From the NCBI GenBank assembly GCA_019635735.1, contig JAHBYX010000003.1:496001-560000 (forward strand): a stretch of 64,000 bases of DNA, in the 5' to 3' direction. This stretch comes from Mesorhizobium sp. (GTDB lineage: Bacteria > Pseudomonadota > Alphaproteobacteria > Rhizobiales > Rhizobiaceae). Made by a program: the position numbers and the translations under genes. Below, one piece after another: positions 8,707-17,703 of this stretch (positions are counted from its first letter, which is position 1; each line of letters begins with the position of its first letter). The notes beneath the pieces were generated by a model. That model did no database searches and was not told where the DNA came from. It saw only the letters and a program-made list of their open reading frames with translations.

Positions 8707-9680
8707 CCAGGGACGCGGTATCGCCAGCGAGCATGACGGGCCAGTGGCTGTGGCGGGCAGGCAAGACTCTGCTCTCGCTGCCCTTCGCCTATGCCGCCCT
8801 GGTGATCCTGATGGTCGTCGCCTATTTCATGCGGCCGGCATTGCTTTCCCCGATGCTGCTGCTGCTGATCCTGAGGCAGGCGGCCCCGCTTGGCATCGCG
8901 GTGCTCGGGCAGTCGCTGTGCATGCGCGTGCTGTCGCTCGATCTGTCGATCGGAGGCGTCATCGTCGGCGTCAGCTATATCCTGACCAGCGGACTTCTGC
9001 CCTTTTCCGAGCCCGTGCTGCTGCTGGTCGCCGTCGCCTTCGGCGTGGCAGTAGGCCTGCTCAACGCCTTCTTCATCACCCGGCTTCGCGCATCGTCGGT
9101 CATCGTGACGCTCGCCGTCACCCTGGTCATCACCGGCGTCGCCGTCGCCTTGAGCCAGCTTCGCTCGCCCGGCGAGGCGCCCGAAATCCTGCGTCAGCTC
9201 GTTCGGCTAAAAATTGGCATCGTGCCGGTGGTCCTCGTCATCTGGGCCCTGTTGCTGCTCGCCGTCGCCATCTTCATCCGCCGCTCGGTCTTCGGCCGCT
9301 ATGTCGACGCCATCGGCGCAAATCCCCGCGCCGCCTGGGTGTCCGGAATACCTTACGTCCGGGTCGTCAGCGTCGTGCACGTCATGTCGAGCCTGTTCGC
9401 GGTCTTCGCCGGGTTCCTGCTCATCGGCTTCGTCGGCATCGGCAGCATGGATCTCGGCCGGGATCTCGCCCTGAACTCTCTGGCCGCCGTGATCCTCGGC
9501 GGCGTCACCTTCGGCTCGGGCAAGGGAGGTGTCCTTGGCCCGACCGTCGCGGCGCTCATGCTCACTTTCAGCTTCAATCTCCTCACCAGCCTCGGTCTCG
9601 GCGAGCCCGCGAAACTGATGCTGCAGGGGATCATCATCGGCGTCGCCGCGGCGGCGTATTCCGTGCAGCGCAACAACTGA
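8703..9680 (+). CDS. CUT2 sugar ABC transporter permease (RbsC-like) 2
   Basis: A 325-residue second permease. It retains the family blocks in weaker form: SLDLSIGGVIVG where GGIDLSVG is usual, and FGRYVDAIGANPRAAWVSGI in the cytoplasmic loop. It starts on an ATGA overlap with the first permease. Two non-identical permeases are typical of rhizobial CUT2 systems. A hydrolase gene follows after 29 bases on the same strand. Confidence 0.87.
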   Translation: MTRDAVSPASMTGQWLWRAGKTLLSLPFAYAALVILMVVAYFMRPALLSPMLLLLILRQAAPLGIAVLGQSLCMRVLSLDLSIGGVIVGVSYILTSGLLPFSEPVLLLVAVAFGVAVGLLNAFFITRLRASSVIVTLAVTLVITGVAVALSQLRSPGEAPEILRQLVRLKIGIVPVVLVIWALLLLAVAIFIRRSVFGRYVDAIGANPRAAWVSGIPYVRVVSVVHVMSSLFAVFAGFLLIGFVGIGSMDLGRDLALNSLAAVILGGVTFGSGKGGVLGPTVAALMLTFSFNLLTSLGLGEPAKLMLQGIIIGVAAAAYSVQRNN

Positions 9681-9709
9681 GACCGCACGCATCCACAGTG
9701 GAGGGACGA

Positions 9710-10480
9710 ATGGCAGAAATCATGAACGGCGCCGAAGCGTTCCGCTTCGCGGCAGCAGACCGGCCCGCGGTGCTGGTGCTGCACGGTTTTACCGGGACGA
9801 CACAGAGCATGCGCTATCTCGGCGAGGAGCTTCACCGCAGGTTCGGCTATCATGTCCACGGCCCGCGGCTGGCCGGGCATGGCACGTCGCCGGACGACAT
9901 GGCGACCACCGGCTACCTCAACTGGCTGGGAACGGCCGAAGCGGCGCTTCGCGAGATGGCGGCTTCGCACGGGAAGGTCTTCGTCACCGGTCTGTCGATG
10001 GGCGGCACGCTCTGCCTGAACCTCGCGGCGAGATTTCCCGCATTGGTCGCAGGCATCGTTCCGATCAACGGTTGCGGCGGGAGGCTGAGCGCGGAAATGT
10101 CGGAGCTGGTCCTGGCCGGCGATGCTCCAGACCGCGTCGCCGGCATCGGCTCCGACATCAAGGCCGAAGGCGTCGTCGAACTCGCCTACCCGGAAGTCCC
10201 GGTCAAGTGCGTGCGGGATGCCAATGCGCTGATGGGCGCGACCGGGAACCTGCTGCACAAGGTGGAGTGCCCGACCCTGATCATCCAGTCGCGCCAGGAT
10301 CATGTCCTGCCGCCCCCCAACGGTCCCCTGATCCTGCAGGGCATCAGCTCGCGGGACGCCAGGATCCTGTGGCTCGAAAACTCCTATCACGTCGCGACCC
10401 TGGACAACGACCGGGACCTGATCGTCGAACGAACCGGCAGGTTCATTGCCGAAGTCGCGAGCGATGCCGGCGATTCATAG
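9710..10480 (+). CDS. alpha/beta hydrolase, carboxylesterase / monoacylglycerol-lipase-like
   Basis: A 256-residue cytoplasmic hydrolase. It has an oxyanion HGFTGTTQSMRYL near residues 26-38, the nucleophile elbow GLSMGG, an acid at QSRQDHVLPP and a histidine at NSYHVATLD, the arrangement of Est30-like carboxylesterases. A GTGGAGGG ribosome site precedes the ATG at 9710. As the fifth gene of the CUT2 operon it probably hydrolyses an acyl ester or glycoside ester of the imported ligand. It is the second hydrolase beside a sugar importer in this window. Confidence 0.8.
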   Translation: MAEIMNGAEAFRFAAADRPAVLVLHGFTGTTQSMRYLGEELHRRFGYHVHGPRLAGHGTSPDDMATTGYLNWLGTAEAALREMAASHGKVFVTGLSMGGTLCLNLAARFPALVAGIVPINGCGGRLSAEMSELVLAGDAPDRVAGIGSDIKAEGVVELAYPEVPVKCVRDANALMGATGNLLHKVECPTLIIQSRQDHVLPPPNGPLILQGISSRDARILWLENSYHVATLDNDRDLIVERTGRFIAEVASDAGDS

Positions 10481-10837
10481 TACGGGTGCCGTTGTCGAAC
10501 AGGGCCCGCGGGCCGCGACTAACCGATCGTGACCGCTTGCATCGGCTGCCTGAAGATCAACGAGGTCCGTGGCTGTTCCGATGTCGGACGCGAACTGGCC
10601 GATAGAGCCCACGCGATCGCCCGAGGGGCATTCCCCACCGCGGAACTCTTCGCCCCGCCGGATTGACCGATCCGGCGAAATCGCTCCAAAAGCCGCTTCG
10701 AATCGTCGATCCAAAACAGCGCGGCTCGAACAAGTCGTTGAGATTATTGGCGCGCCGTGCCGGTTGAACACGAGAAATATATCCACGCTATAGCTCTTTG
10801 ATTTGGTGTCCAAGATGCTTCCTTACAGGGCCGTCGC
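10481..10837. other. intergenic region, no gene recognised
   Basis: No frame on either strand looks coding. A perfect 7-base hairpin (GCCGGAT / ATCCGGC with TGACCG loop) lies at 10657-10676 but has no T-run, so I do not call it a terminator. The last 90 bases are AT-richer and may hold the promoter of the EF-hand gene. Confidence 0.5.
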
Positions 10838-11092
10838 ATGGCAGAAACGGCGCCGTCTGCGGGCCAGGTATCTGGCCCACCCTTATCCGGCGCGTCCGGA
10901 TTGCCCTGGCCGAGAAAACCTGCAATCGCCGGTTCAGTTCGTGACGACCTGGCGCTGGAGGAAGTGCAGGACTTTCATGGGCGCATTTTCAACGCCGTCG
11001 ACCAGAATGGTGATGGCGGGGTCGATGTGGGAGAGATCCAATCGTTCTTCCACGGCTCGGACGACGAGCCAGGCCCAATGGCTGACGATTGA
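10838..11092 (+). CDS. small single EF-hand protein
   Basis: An 84-residue protein with one textbook EF-hand loop: D55-x-N57-x-D59-G60-x-V62-D63-x-x-E66, so all calcium-ligating positions (1, 3, 5, 12) and the glycine at 6 are present. The segments before and after are short helices ([17 protein letters not shown] and IQSFFHG). No signal peptide is visible. The ribosome site is weak (AGGG). The perfect loop is strong evidence that the frame is real. With a single hand it may dimerise to form a pair. It lies 54 bases upstream of the double cold-shock gene. Confidence 0.7.
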   Translation: MAETAPSAGQVSGPPLSGASGLPWPRKPAIAGSVRDDLALEEVQDFHGRIFNAVDQNGDGGVDVGEIQSFFHGSDDEPGPMADD

Positions 11093-11146
11093 AACACAAA
11101 AACCCAGGTGCTAGCGGTACTCATCAACTCCGGGCCTGAGACGAGC

Positions 11147-11752
11147 ATGAGCAACTATCGCAACCACCGGGAACCACGTCGTCGCGGTTTTGACGACGAC
11201 GGCCCTCAGGAGCCCGAAGCGACCTACTTCCAGCGCGAAGCTAGGCAGGCGCCCGCAGTGATGAGTTCACCTCCGGTCGATGTCGAGGTCTTGTGGTTCA
11301 ATGTCGACAAGGGGTTCGGCTTCGTGAAGCTGGCCGACGGTTCGAACGCATTTCTTCACATCAGCGCATTGGAAAACGCCGGTCACCGCGCAGTTTCGGA
11401 AGGCATGGAACTGTCGGTGCGCATCGGCCAGGGACAAAAGGGACCGCAGGTTGCGGAAGTCCTGAACGTCCGCGGAGGGAGCCCCTCAGTTGCGGACAGG
11501 CCTTCCCACTCTCAGGCGCGCAGCGAAGATACAGACCCATCGGATGCCGAGAAGACAGGCACCGTGAAGTGGTACAATTCCGAGAAGGGATTTGGCTTCA
11601 TCGCTGTCGAAGGTAGTTCCAAGGATGCGTTTGTCCATGTCTCCGCTCTCAAGCGATGCGGGCTGGAATCGCTGGAAGAGGGACAGCGGGTCGTCGTCGC
11701 CGTCGCGCAGGGGCAGAAAGGACTTGAGGTCAGGTCCCTTCGACTACCGTGA
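11147..11752 (+). CDS. double cold-shock-domain protein
   Basis: A 201-residue protein with two cold-shock (OB-fold) domains at about residues 43-108 and 136-201. Each has the RNP1-like KGFGF(V/I) motif (55-60 and 147-152) and an RNP2-like FLHIS or FVHVS motif. The first 40 residues are arginine-rich and disordered. Such tandem CSD proteins are common in Hyphomicrobiales and bind single-stranded RNA or DNA. ATG at 11147 is chosen over the in-frame start at 11108 because the extra 13 residues are not domain-like. The IS256-family element begins about 108 bases downstream. Confidence 0.9.
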   Translation: MSNYRNHREPRRRGFDDDGPQEPEATYFQREARQAPAVMSSPPVDVEVLWFNVDKGFGFVKLADGSNAFLHISALENAGHRAVSEGMELSVRIGQGQKGPQVAEVLNVRGGSPSVADRPSHSQARSEDTDPSDAEKTGTVKWYNSEKGFGFIAVEGSSKDAFVHVSALKRCGLESLEEGQRVVVAVAQGQKGLEVRSLRLP

Positions 11753-11859
11753 CGGGGTCAAGCCCAGGCTAATTGCAGGTTCGCGCCTCTCGCTCACGCA
11801 CGAACTCAAATTTACGTTTCCTTCGGATCTTGAAGCCAGTCTCGATGGTGTCCCACTGA

Positions 11860-13198
11860 GTGGTGTAGCTGGCGGCATTGGTCGCCGTGCTCTCCGGCGT
11901 TGCCGGGCTGATCAACGCGCCACTGCTGGCAGGCTGATGAGGGGATCATCAGCTCAACTGGCCGACGCTTTCCAGCGTCATGTAGCGGGCGCGCTGGACG
12001 GCCCACTCCTCGTTCTGTTCGAGCATCAGCGCGCCGACGAGGCGGACGATTGCGTCGTCGTTGGGGAAGATGCCGACCACGTCTGTGCGCCGCTTGATCT
12101 CGCCGTTGAGGCGCTCGATCGGGTTGGTGCTGTGCAGCTTTGCGCGATGCTCCTTCGGGAAGGTCATGTAGGCGAGCACGTCCGGTTCGGCGTCGTCGAG
12201 AATGGCTGCGAGCTTCGGCACCTTCGGGCGGATCTGGTCGGCGACAGCCCGCCACTGGGTGCTGGCGGCCTCCGGCGTCTCCTGCGCGAAGGCGGTGGCG
12301 ATGAAGGCCGAGACGACGCGCCGGCCGCTCTTGCCGGCATGCGCCAGCACGTTGCGCATGAAGTGGACGCGGCAGCGCTGCCATGTGGCCGAGAGCACCT
12401 TGGTGACAGCGGCCTTGAGGCCTTCATGGGCATCGGAGACGACCAGCTTCACGCCGCGAAGACCTCGGCGCGTCAGCTTGCGCAGGAACTCGGTCCAGAT
12501 CGGCTCGGCTTCGGACGTGCCGATCTCCATGCCCAGGACCTCGCGCCGGCCATCGCTGTTGACGCCGACCGCGATGATGACGGCAACGGACACGATGCGA
12601 CCGCCACGACGCACCTTCAGGTAGGTGGCGTCGATCCACAGGTATGGCCAGTCGCCTTCGATCGGCCGTTCGAGGAAGGCCTTGACCTTGCCGTCGATCT
12701 CCTCGCACAGCCGCGACACCTGGCTCTTCGAGATGCCGCTCATGCCCATCGCCTTGACGAGATCGTCGACCGAGCGCGTCGAGATGCCCTGGACATAAGC
12801 CTCCTGGATCACCGCCGTCAGCGCCTTCTCGGCCATGCGGCGCGGCTCAAGGAAGCCCGGAAAGTAGGAGCCCTTCCTCAGCTTCGGGATGCGCAGCTCG
12901 ACGGTGCCAGCCCGCGTCTCCCAGTCCCGATCGCGGTAGCCGTTGCGCTGGGCCGTCCGGAGCGGGCTCTTCTCCCCATAGGCAGCACCCGTGGCGGCGC
13001 CCACCTCCATCTCCATCAGCCGCTCGGCCGCAAAGCCGATCATCTCGCGCAGCAGATCGGCGTCAGGTGTCTTCTCCACGAGCGCGCGCAGGTTCATCAT
13101 GTCGTCGGTCATCGGTAGTCCTTTCGGATCAGAGTTGGTGTCGCAACCAGACCCTACCGGAAAGCGCCGATGACCACCGCGCTACCCAGCTACACCAC
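11860..13198. mobile_element. IS256-family insertion sequence, apparently complete
   Basis: About 1.34 kb bounded by matching ends: GTGGTGTAGCTGG at 11860-11872 and its exact complement at 13186-13198, with weaker matching further in. The single intact transposase lies between them on the minus strand. I see no clear 8-base target duplication in the immediate flanks, so the element may be old, or the true tip may be a few bases away. Confidence 0.75.
11949..13112 (-). CDS. IS256 family transposase
   Basis: A 387-residue mutator-type (Transposase_mut) DDE enzyme. Catalytic aspartates are in [11 protein letters not shown] and [11 protein letters not shown]. The last acidic residue is either in [19 protein letters not shown] or close to it. 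The highly conserved TNPIERLN(G/R)EIKRRT block is present. Full length with no stops, so it is probably active. It begins 86 bases inside the right end. Confidence 0.95.
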   Translation of the reverse strand: MTDDMMNLRALVEKTPDADLLREMIGFAAERLMEMEVGAATGAAYGEKSPLRTAQRNGYRDRDWETRAGTVELRIPKLRKGSYFPGFLEPRRMAEKALTAVIQEAYVQGISTRSVDDLVKAMGMSGISKSQVSRLCEEIDGKVKAFLERPIEGDWPYLWIDATYLKVRRGGRIVSVAVIIAVGVNSDGRREVLGMEIGTSEAEPIWTEFLRKLTRRGLRGVKLVVSDAHEGLKAAVTKVLSATWQRCRVHFMRNVLAHAGKSGRRVVSAFIATAFAQETPEAASTQWRAVADQIRPKVPKLAAILDDAEPDVLAYMTFPKEHRAKLHSTNPIERLNGEIKRRTDVVGIFPNDDAIVRLVGALMLEQNEEWAVQRARYMTLESVGQLS

Positions 13199-13267
13199 GT
13201 CCAGGGACGTCACCCCAGTCTCTAGTTCTCACGATCGGTTCAGAGTACGTGAGCTGATCAAGTCGAT

Positions 13268-13304
13268 TGCCCCCGGCTACCCCAAGGCCGGGGGCAGTTT
13301 CTTT
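13268..13304 (+). terminator. rho-independent terminator
   Basis: A perfect 10-base stem TGCCCCCGGC (13268-13277) / GCCGGGGGCA (13287-13296) with a 9-base loop, followed by GTTTCTTT. It faces right, but the only plus-strand gene upstream is the double cold-shock gene, now separated from it by the insertion sequence. It may be the original terminator of that gene. Confidence 0.6.
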
Positions 13305-13542
13305 CGAGACAACGAAGACTTCGGCGTCATGCGTCCTGTCGAAGGCAGCATTTAGATATCCCCACCAGGAGATAATTGCGGTCATTGGGCGCGGGTTGGG
13401 CGCCTGAGGGGCGGTCACCACACGCGCATGCGACCGCTCTTCAGATCCGCGATCTGGTTAACCACCTCGGGACGCCCGAATGTTGATCGGACGACACCTC
13501 GACCCCCGGATCAAATGTGTTCGTCATTATTATCGACCAAGT
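13305..13542. other. intergenic region, no gene recognised
   Basis: A gap between the terminator and the 3' end of the HWE kinase. A weak inverted repeat (GGCGGTC / GACCGCT around 13416-13440) lacks a T-run. No convincing frame on either strand. Confidence 0.4.
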
Positions 13543-14580
13543 TCAAGAGTAAGATGGAACCAGCCTGGTTTCACGCAGCGGTAACGTCATCCTAAAACGA
13601 AACCCGTCCGGGTCGTAGTTCAACTCGACCTGGGCCTGGCATTGCACGACAATCACCTTCTCGACAAGCGTGGTTCCAAACCCTCGACGTGTAGGAGGAC
13701 TCACACAGGGACCGTTGCGCTCCTGCCAAACGAAGTTCACAACTTCCGTCTCGTCAGCATGGACTCTCGACCAGCGGACCTCCAAGTGGCCTTCGGATAC
13801 TGAAAGTGCTCCGAATTTCGAAGAGTTCGAGGCAAGTTCATGAAACGCCATGCCGATGGGTATGGCGATGTCCGCGACTAATGCGACCTCTGGCCCCTCA
13901 ATCAGAATCCGTGGTTTATCCTTTGTCTCGTAGTGTCGAAGTTCGCCTTCCAACATTCTGTGCAAGGATGCAGTCTGCCAATAATCGTCCGTCAGCATAG
14001 TGTGAGTATCTGCCAACGACACGATTCTTGCCGAAAAATCGCGGACGAAATCGTCTACGCTGTCATTCGATCGAGCGGTCGCACCCATCATGGCGCGAAC
14101 ATTGGCAAGTGTGTTTTTGACGCGGTGATGTAGTTCCCGGATCAGTAGCTGTTGCCGGTCAGAAACTTCCTGCTTTTGAGCGATATAAGACTTTACCTCC
14201 AACTGGCGGGCACGCGCACGCAGCGCCGTTCGGACTGCGTTGGCGAGGCTGGACGGGAGAAACGGGCGCTCTAGCACGATCAAATATCGATCTAGAAAGG
14301 CCAGCCGACCATCGAACTCAGTTCCCCTCATGGTCAAGAGAACGACTGGAAAATCCGACCATGGTGGTTGGTTCTGAAACCATGCAGCAAACGCCCTGCG
14401 GTCCGCGCTAGTCAGGGCTTCCTCAGCGACTACGAGACAATGTGACCGTTCCAAGCATTGCAAAGTCTCGCCCAAGGTCGCGCAAATTCGCGAGCTTATT
14501 CGATTGGCGCTCAGTATGGCTGCGGCAACTCCCGCATCCCGACCTTGGGGCGCCAGAACCAACACCTCCGGCGTTTTCAT
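13543..14580 (-). CDS. HWE/HisKA_2-type sensor histidine kinase with pseudo-receiver domain
   Basis: A 345-residue protein. Residues 1-120 resemble a response-regulator receiver, but the position of the phospho-acceptor aspartate appears to hold glutamate (VVAEEAL), so it is probably a pseudo-receiver. A coiled segment (RARARQLEVKSYIAQK) leads to the phospho-accepting box IRELHHRVKNTLANV, with the His of HRVKN at about 152. A HATPase domain follows (AFHELASNSSKFGALS, GFGTTLVEKV). The ATG at 14580 overlaps the KaiC stop in a TGATG junction, so the two are made together. Such kinases commonly feed the alphaproteobacterial general stress response. Confidence 0.85.
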   Translation of the reverse strand: MKTPEVLVLAPQGRDAGVAAAILSANRISSRICATLGETLQCLERSHCLVVAEEALTSADRRAFAAWFQNQPPWSDFPVVLLTMRGTEFDGRLAFLDRYLIVLERPFLPSSLANAVRTALRARARQLEVKSYIAQKQEVSDRQQLLIRELHHRVKNTLANVRAMMGATARSNDSVDDFVRDFSARIVSLADTHTMLTDDYWQTASLHRMLEGELRHYETKDKPRILIEGPEVALVADIAIPIGMAFHELASNSSKFGALSVSEGHLEVRWSRVHADETEVVNFVWQERNGPCVSPPTRRGFGTTLVEKVIVVQCQAQVELNYDPDGFRFRMTLPLRETRLVPSYS

Positions 14581-16067
14581 CACGAAGACCTGGTTTTCAG
14601 AAGATCGCTTTGCTTGCCCTCGAAGAACGGCGCTCCCGTTAGGATGCCCCTGAACTCCTCCAGCGGCTCTCCAACCGACACTCCAGACGCGCTTATCTTG
14701 AACTCCCGGATCGTATCCTCGTGGGCGCCAACCCGCTTCTTGATCACAGAGATGGCACGGCGCAGCCTGCCGCCATTTTCGAAGAAACGTAGGAGCAAGA
14801 CTGAGTCGCACAGGTAGGTCATGTCTACCGGAACGGCCATTTGGCCGATGAGGCCATGATTAGCGAGAAGCAGAATCGTCACAATGCCTTTTTGGTTGAG
14901 GTAGGTCAGAATCTCGTGCATCTGGAGCACGAGATGCTGTTCTTCGGACATTGCGTTTAGGTAGCCGGTCAGACTGTCAATTACTACGATCTTCGCTTCG
15001 GCCTTCTCTACGGCATCCCGAATGCGCGACGACAATTCACCTGGCGACAGCTCGGCAGGATCTACTTGCTCGAGTATTAATCTGCCGTCGGCGGCGAATG
15101 CGGTAAATTCCATGCCGACTCCGGCTGCGCGGGCTAAATAGATACGTTTGGTTTCGTCGAACAGGAGTACAAGAACGCGCTCACCCCGCACCATTGCAGC
15201 GTGACAGTAAGTTGACGCAATCGTCGACTTCCCGACGCCCGAAGGCCCCATCAGAAGCGTGCTGGTTCCACGTTCGAGGCCCCCGCCGACCAGCGCATCT
15301 AGAGAGTCACTGCTCAGAGCGGGAGTCCCATGCTCTGCTACGTCATGTTCACTGGCGACCAGGCGCGGGAACACTGTCACCCCACCCGGTCGTATGACGA
15401 AATCGTGGTACCCTCCGCGAATCTGCACCCCGCGCATCTTGATCACTCGCAGACGTCGCCGCTCCCCGCCGTAAATGGGCGTGAGTTGCTCCATCCGAAT
15501 AACGCCGTGGCTGATCGAATGGAGATTGAGATCGTCTTGTTCCGCCGTCAGATCGTCCAAAAGAAGGACCGTGACGTTGTTGAGTAGGAAGAAGCTTTTC
15601 AAGGCAAGAACCTGGCGACGGTAACGCAGCGATCCCTGCGAGAGTAGCCGGATTTCGGATAGAGAATCGAACACGACCCTGTCAGGTTTCAAGCGGTCGA
15701 TCGCATCCAATGCCGAATGCACCGTCTCACCAAGCTCCAGATCAGAAGAATGCACTAAGGTCTGCAATTGCGAAGGATCGAGACTGAGTTCTGGGGGGAC
15801 CAATTCGAGGATTTCAATACCCTGGAGATCCCAGCCATGCCGGGCCGCCACAGAAAGCAATTCTCGCTTGCTTTCTGAAAGCGTTATGTAGAGGCATCTT
15901 TCGCCGTTCCGCGCACCCTCAAGCAGAAATTGCAGACCAAGGGTAGTTTTGCCTGACCCCGGCCGGCCCTCGACAAGATGGGACCGGAATTTCGCGTAGC
16001 CGCCTCGCAAAACATAATCTAAGCCGTCAACTCCGGAGCGGATTGGGGAAGCGTCTTCTTTGTCCAC
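14580..16067 (-). CDS. kaiC: KaiC-like tandem RecA-fold ATPase
   Basis: A 495-residue protein with two KaiC/RAD55 domains. Walker A motifs are GRPGSGKTT (34-42) and GPSGVGKST (274-282). Catalytic glutamates lie after LS-x at E65 and in FDETK (E305). Walker B motifs are VVFDS (131-135) and VVIDS (361-365). By hand alignment the CII phosphorylation pair of cyanobacterial KaiC (S431/T432) corresponds to T417-Y418 here. It starts at a GTG with CGGAG ahead of it, 33 bases from a consensus EcfG promoter. No kaiA or kaiB lies in the window; the partner is the coupled HWE kinase. Probably stress- or light-related signalling rather than a true clock. Confidence 0.9.
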   Translation of the reverse strand: MDKEDASPIRSGVDGLDYVLRGGYAKFRSHLVEGRPGSGKTTLGLQFLLEGARNGERCLYITLSESKRELLSVAARHGWDLQGIEILELVPPELSLDPSQLQTLVHSSDLELGETVHSALDAIDRLKPDRVVFDSLSEIRLLSQGSLRYRRQVLALKSFFLLNNVTVLLLDDLTAEQDDLNLHSISHGVIRMEQLTPIYGGERRRLRVIKMRGVQIRGGYHDFVIRPGGVTVFPRLVASEHDVAEHGTPALSSDSLDALVGGGLERGTSTLLMGPSGVGKSTIASTYCHAAMVRGERVLVLLFDETKRIYLARAAGVGMEFTAFAADGRLILEQVDPAELSPGELSSRIRDAVEKAEAKIVVIDSLTGYLNAMSEEQHLVLQMHEILTYLNQKGIVTILLLANHGLIGQMAVPVDMTYLCDSVLLLRFFENGGRLRRAISVIKKRVGAHEDTIREFKISASGVSVGEPLEEFRGILTGAPFFEGKQSDLLKTRSS

Positions 16068-16099
16068 GGTGACTCCGGCGGCTCATATTCGGCCGGAAC

Positions 16100-16124
16100 A
16101 ACGGTCGCGATTTCGAATAGTTCC
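16100..16124 (-). promoter_or_regulatory. EcfG (general stress sigma) promoter upstream of kaiC
   Basis: On the minus strand GGAAC (16124-16120) and CGTT (16103-16100) are separated by exactly 16 bases, the GGAAC-N16/17-CGTT pattern known for EcfG-dependent promoters of alphaproteobacteria. The -10 element is 33 bases from the KaiC start codon, a normal leader length. Confidence 0.7.
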
Positions 16125-16358
16125 GTCTATCGGCCACGACGTCCGGCGCTAGCTACCGAGCTAGCGGGTTCTGTGAACACGCCCATTGCGCTTGTAGAGT
16201 TCGTTGTCAGCATGACCCGCCTCGGTCGGCATGAGCATGCTTTTCCGTGGTGCCAATTATCCTTACTCGTCATCTGCATATGAGTTGCGTTGCTGACAGT
16301 AGCGCTTCGCGCGATGATGGGCTTTGCGGACGGGTCTGTGCAAATTGTTTCAATCTTT

Positions 16359-17534
16359 CTAAACCAGCGAGGCCCGCAGTCTGCTCGTTTCGGTGACCGC
16401 ATTGCTGACGGCGCGCGACCATGTGCCGTCAATGCGCGCTTGCGGAAAGCGCTGGCAGAGAGCCGAGACCACCTCATGCGCCTCGGTGCGAGCCATCACT
16501 TGTCCGAGGCAGCTGTAGGGCCCGCCGCCGAACTGGAGCGCCCGTTTCGTACCCCGATCCAGACGGAAGGCGGTCGGGTCGTCGAACTGCGCCGGGTCGA
16601 GGTTCGCAGACCTAACCGAGACGAAGACCCAGCTGTCTGCCGGAACGGGGTGGTCGCCCAACAAGGTTGCAGCGGGCGCATAGCGGAAGACCGTACCGAA
16701 GCGCGGATTGATGCGCATGGCTTCTTCGACGCCGGCAGGCACGAGGGAGAGATCGTCGTGCAAGGCGCGCCAGCGATCCGGCACTTCGAGAAGGGTCCCA
16801 AGCACGAGACCGATTTGATGCACCGTGTTGTCGATGCTTGCCTGGAGGAGCGCGATGCCCTCGAAGATCATCTCCTCTTCCGATTGCCGACCCTCCATCT
16901 GTTGGCGGATCATGATCGAGGTGAAGTCGTCGCCGAGACCCTTGCGGCGACGCTCGGCGAGGTGGCCGGCGACGAAATCGTAGGTCGCGACAAATGCGTC
17001 GATGGATTCTTGGCGGCGTGCGCGATTGCTGGTGAGAATCGGCGCCAGGGTACTGTCCGAAAGATGTGCGGCATGTTCCGCCTGTTCGAACGGTGCTGAC
17101 ACCAGATGGCAATAGACGCGCGACGGCACCTTCCAGGCCAATTCGGCCATGAGGTTGGCATCGCTCAAGTCCTCGATCTCGTCGATCGCATCGTCGACGA
17201 TCTGCCGGATGTCCTGACGCAGGCGTGCTATGTGCGGGCCACGGAGAAGTGCGGTGAGCGGCAGCCGCAAGTGCCGCCGGCGTTCGCCTTCGGCCGTCAC
17301 CAGCATGCGCTCCCATACGGCACGCTCCTCGCCGTCCGTGATGCCGATTTCGTCCAGCCGGCGCTGAAAGGAGGCTCCCTTCTGCAGATCCTTGTGCTCA
17401 ATCGTCTCCAGAGCAGGACGATAGCGCAGGACCTCCAACCCGCGCGCGCTTTGAACGAGTGCCGTATCTTGGCGGAGCGCCGCGAGGCGGGCTTCATCCT
17501 CGCCTATTTCGTCGATCTGCAGAACGTGCGCCAT
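16359..17534 (-). CDS. cytochrome P450
   Basis: A 391-residue bacterial class I-type P450 without membrane anchor. The heme-binding loop is FGGGPYSCLG with the thiolate Cys342. The ExxR pair is E271/R274. The I-helix reads A-S-I-D-N-T (232-237), so the usual AGxxT has Ser for Gly and Asn beside the catalytic Thr. No ferredoxin or ferredoxin reductase gene is nearby, so electrons must come from elsewhere. The substrate is unknown. Its start overlaps the end of the decarboxylase remnant. Confidence 0.9.
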   Translation of the reverse strand: MAHVLQIDEIGEDEARLAALRQDTALVQSARGLEVLRYRPALETIEHKDLQKGASFQRRLDEIGITDGEERAVWERMLVTAEGERRRHLRLPLTALLRGPHIARLRQDIRQIVDDAIDEIEDLSDANLMAELAWKVPSRVYCHLVSAPFEQAEHAAHLSDSTLAPILTSNRARRQESIDAFVATYDFVAGHLAERRRKGLGDDFTSIMIRQQMEGRQSEEEMIFEGIALLQASIDNTVHQIGLVLGTLLEVPDRWRALHDDLSLVPAGVEEAMRINPRFGTVFRYAPAATLLGDHPVPADSWVFVSVRSANLDPAQFDDPTAFRLDRGTKRALQFGGGPYSCLGQVMARTEAHEVVSALCQRFPQARIDGTWSRAVSNAVTETSRLRASLV

Positions 17535-17568
17535 GTCTCCCTCTCCCCGTCACTAAGCGTAAGTCGAA

Positions 17569-17703
17569 GGGCTTCCTCTCCGTCAGCACCTCGTTCGCCG
17601 CTTGAAGGCGAGAGGCCGCCGGAATGCCGCAATGGACGGCAGCGTGGAGAAGGACTTCCTTGATCTCTTCCACCGTTATGGCGTTTGTCACCACTGCCCG
17701 CGC
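17569..17703 (-). pseudogene. carboxymuconolactone decarboxylase (PcaC/AhpD-like) C-terminal remnant
   Basis: About 44 codons on the minus strand (RARAVVTNAITVEEIKEVLLHAAVHCGIPAA..., read in parts) match the conserved end of the decarboxylase family: the T-x-E-E-I-K-E-V-L-L-H-x-A-V-x-x-G-I-P-A-A core. The N-terminal half is missing and the frame runs on without the usual stop. A relic of a lost gene next to the P450. Confidence 0.65.

Noticed and set aside
10657..10676. Hairpin as a terminator after the CUT2 operon
   Set aside because: The stem is perfect but short, lies about 180 bases past the last gene and has no T-run.
10475..10813. 112-codon minus-strand frame in the gap before the EF-hand gene
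   Set aside because: No ribosome site, domain or coding bias; it also overlaps the hydrolase stop.
11852..13206. Target-site duplication around the IS256-family element
   Set aside because: The 8 bases on the two sides of the matched ends (CCCACTGA and GTCCAGGG) do not match, so no duplication is claimed.
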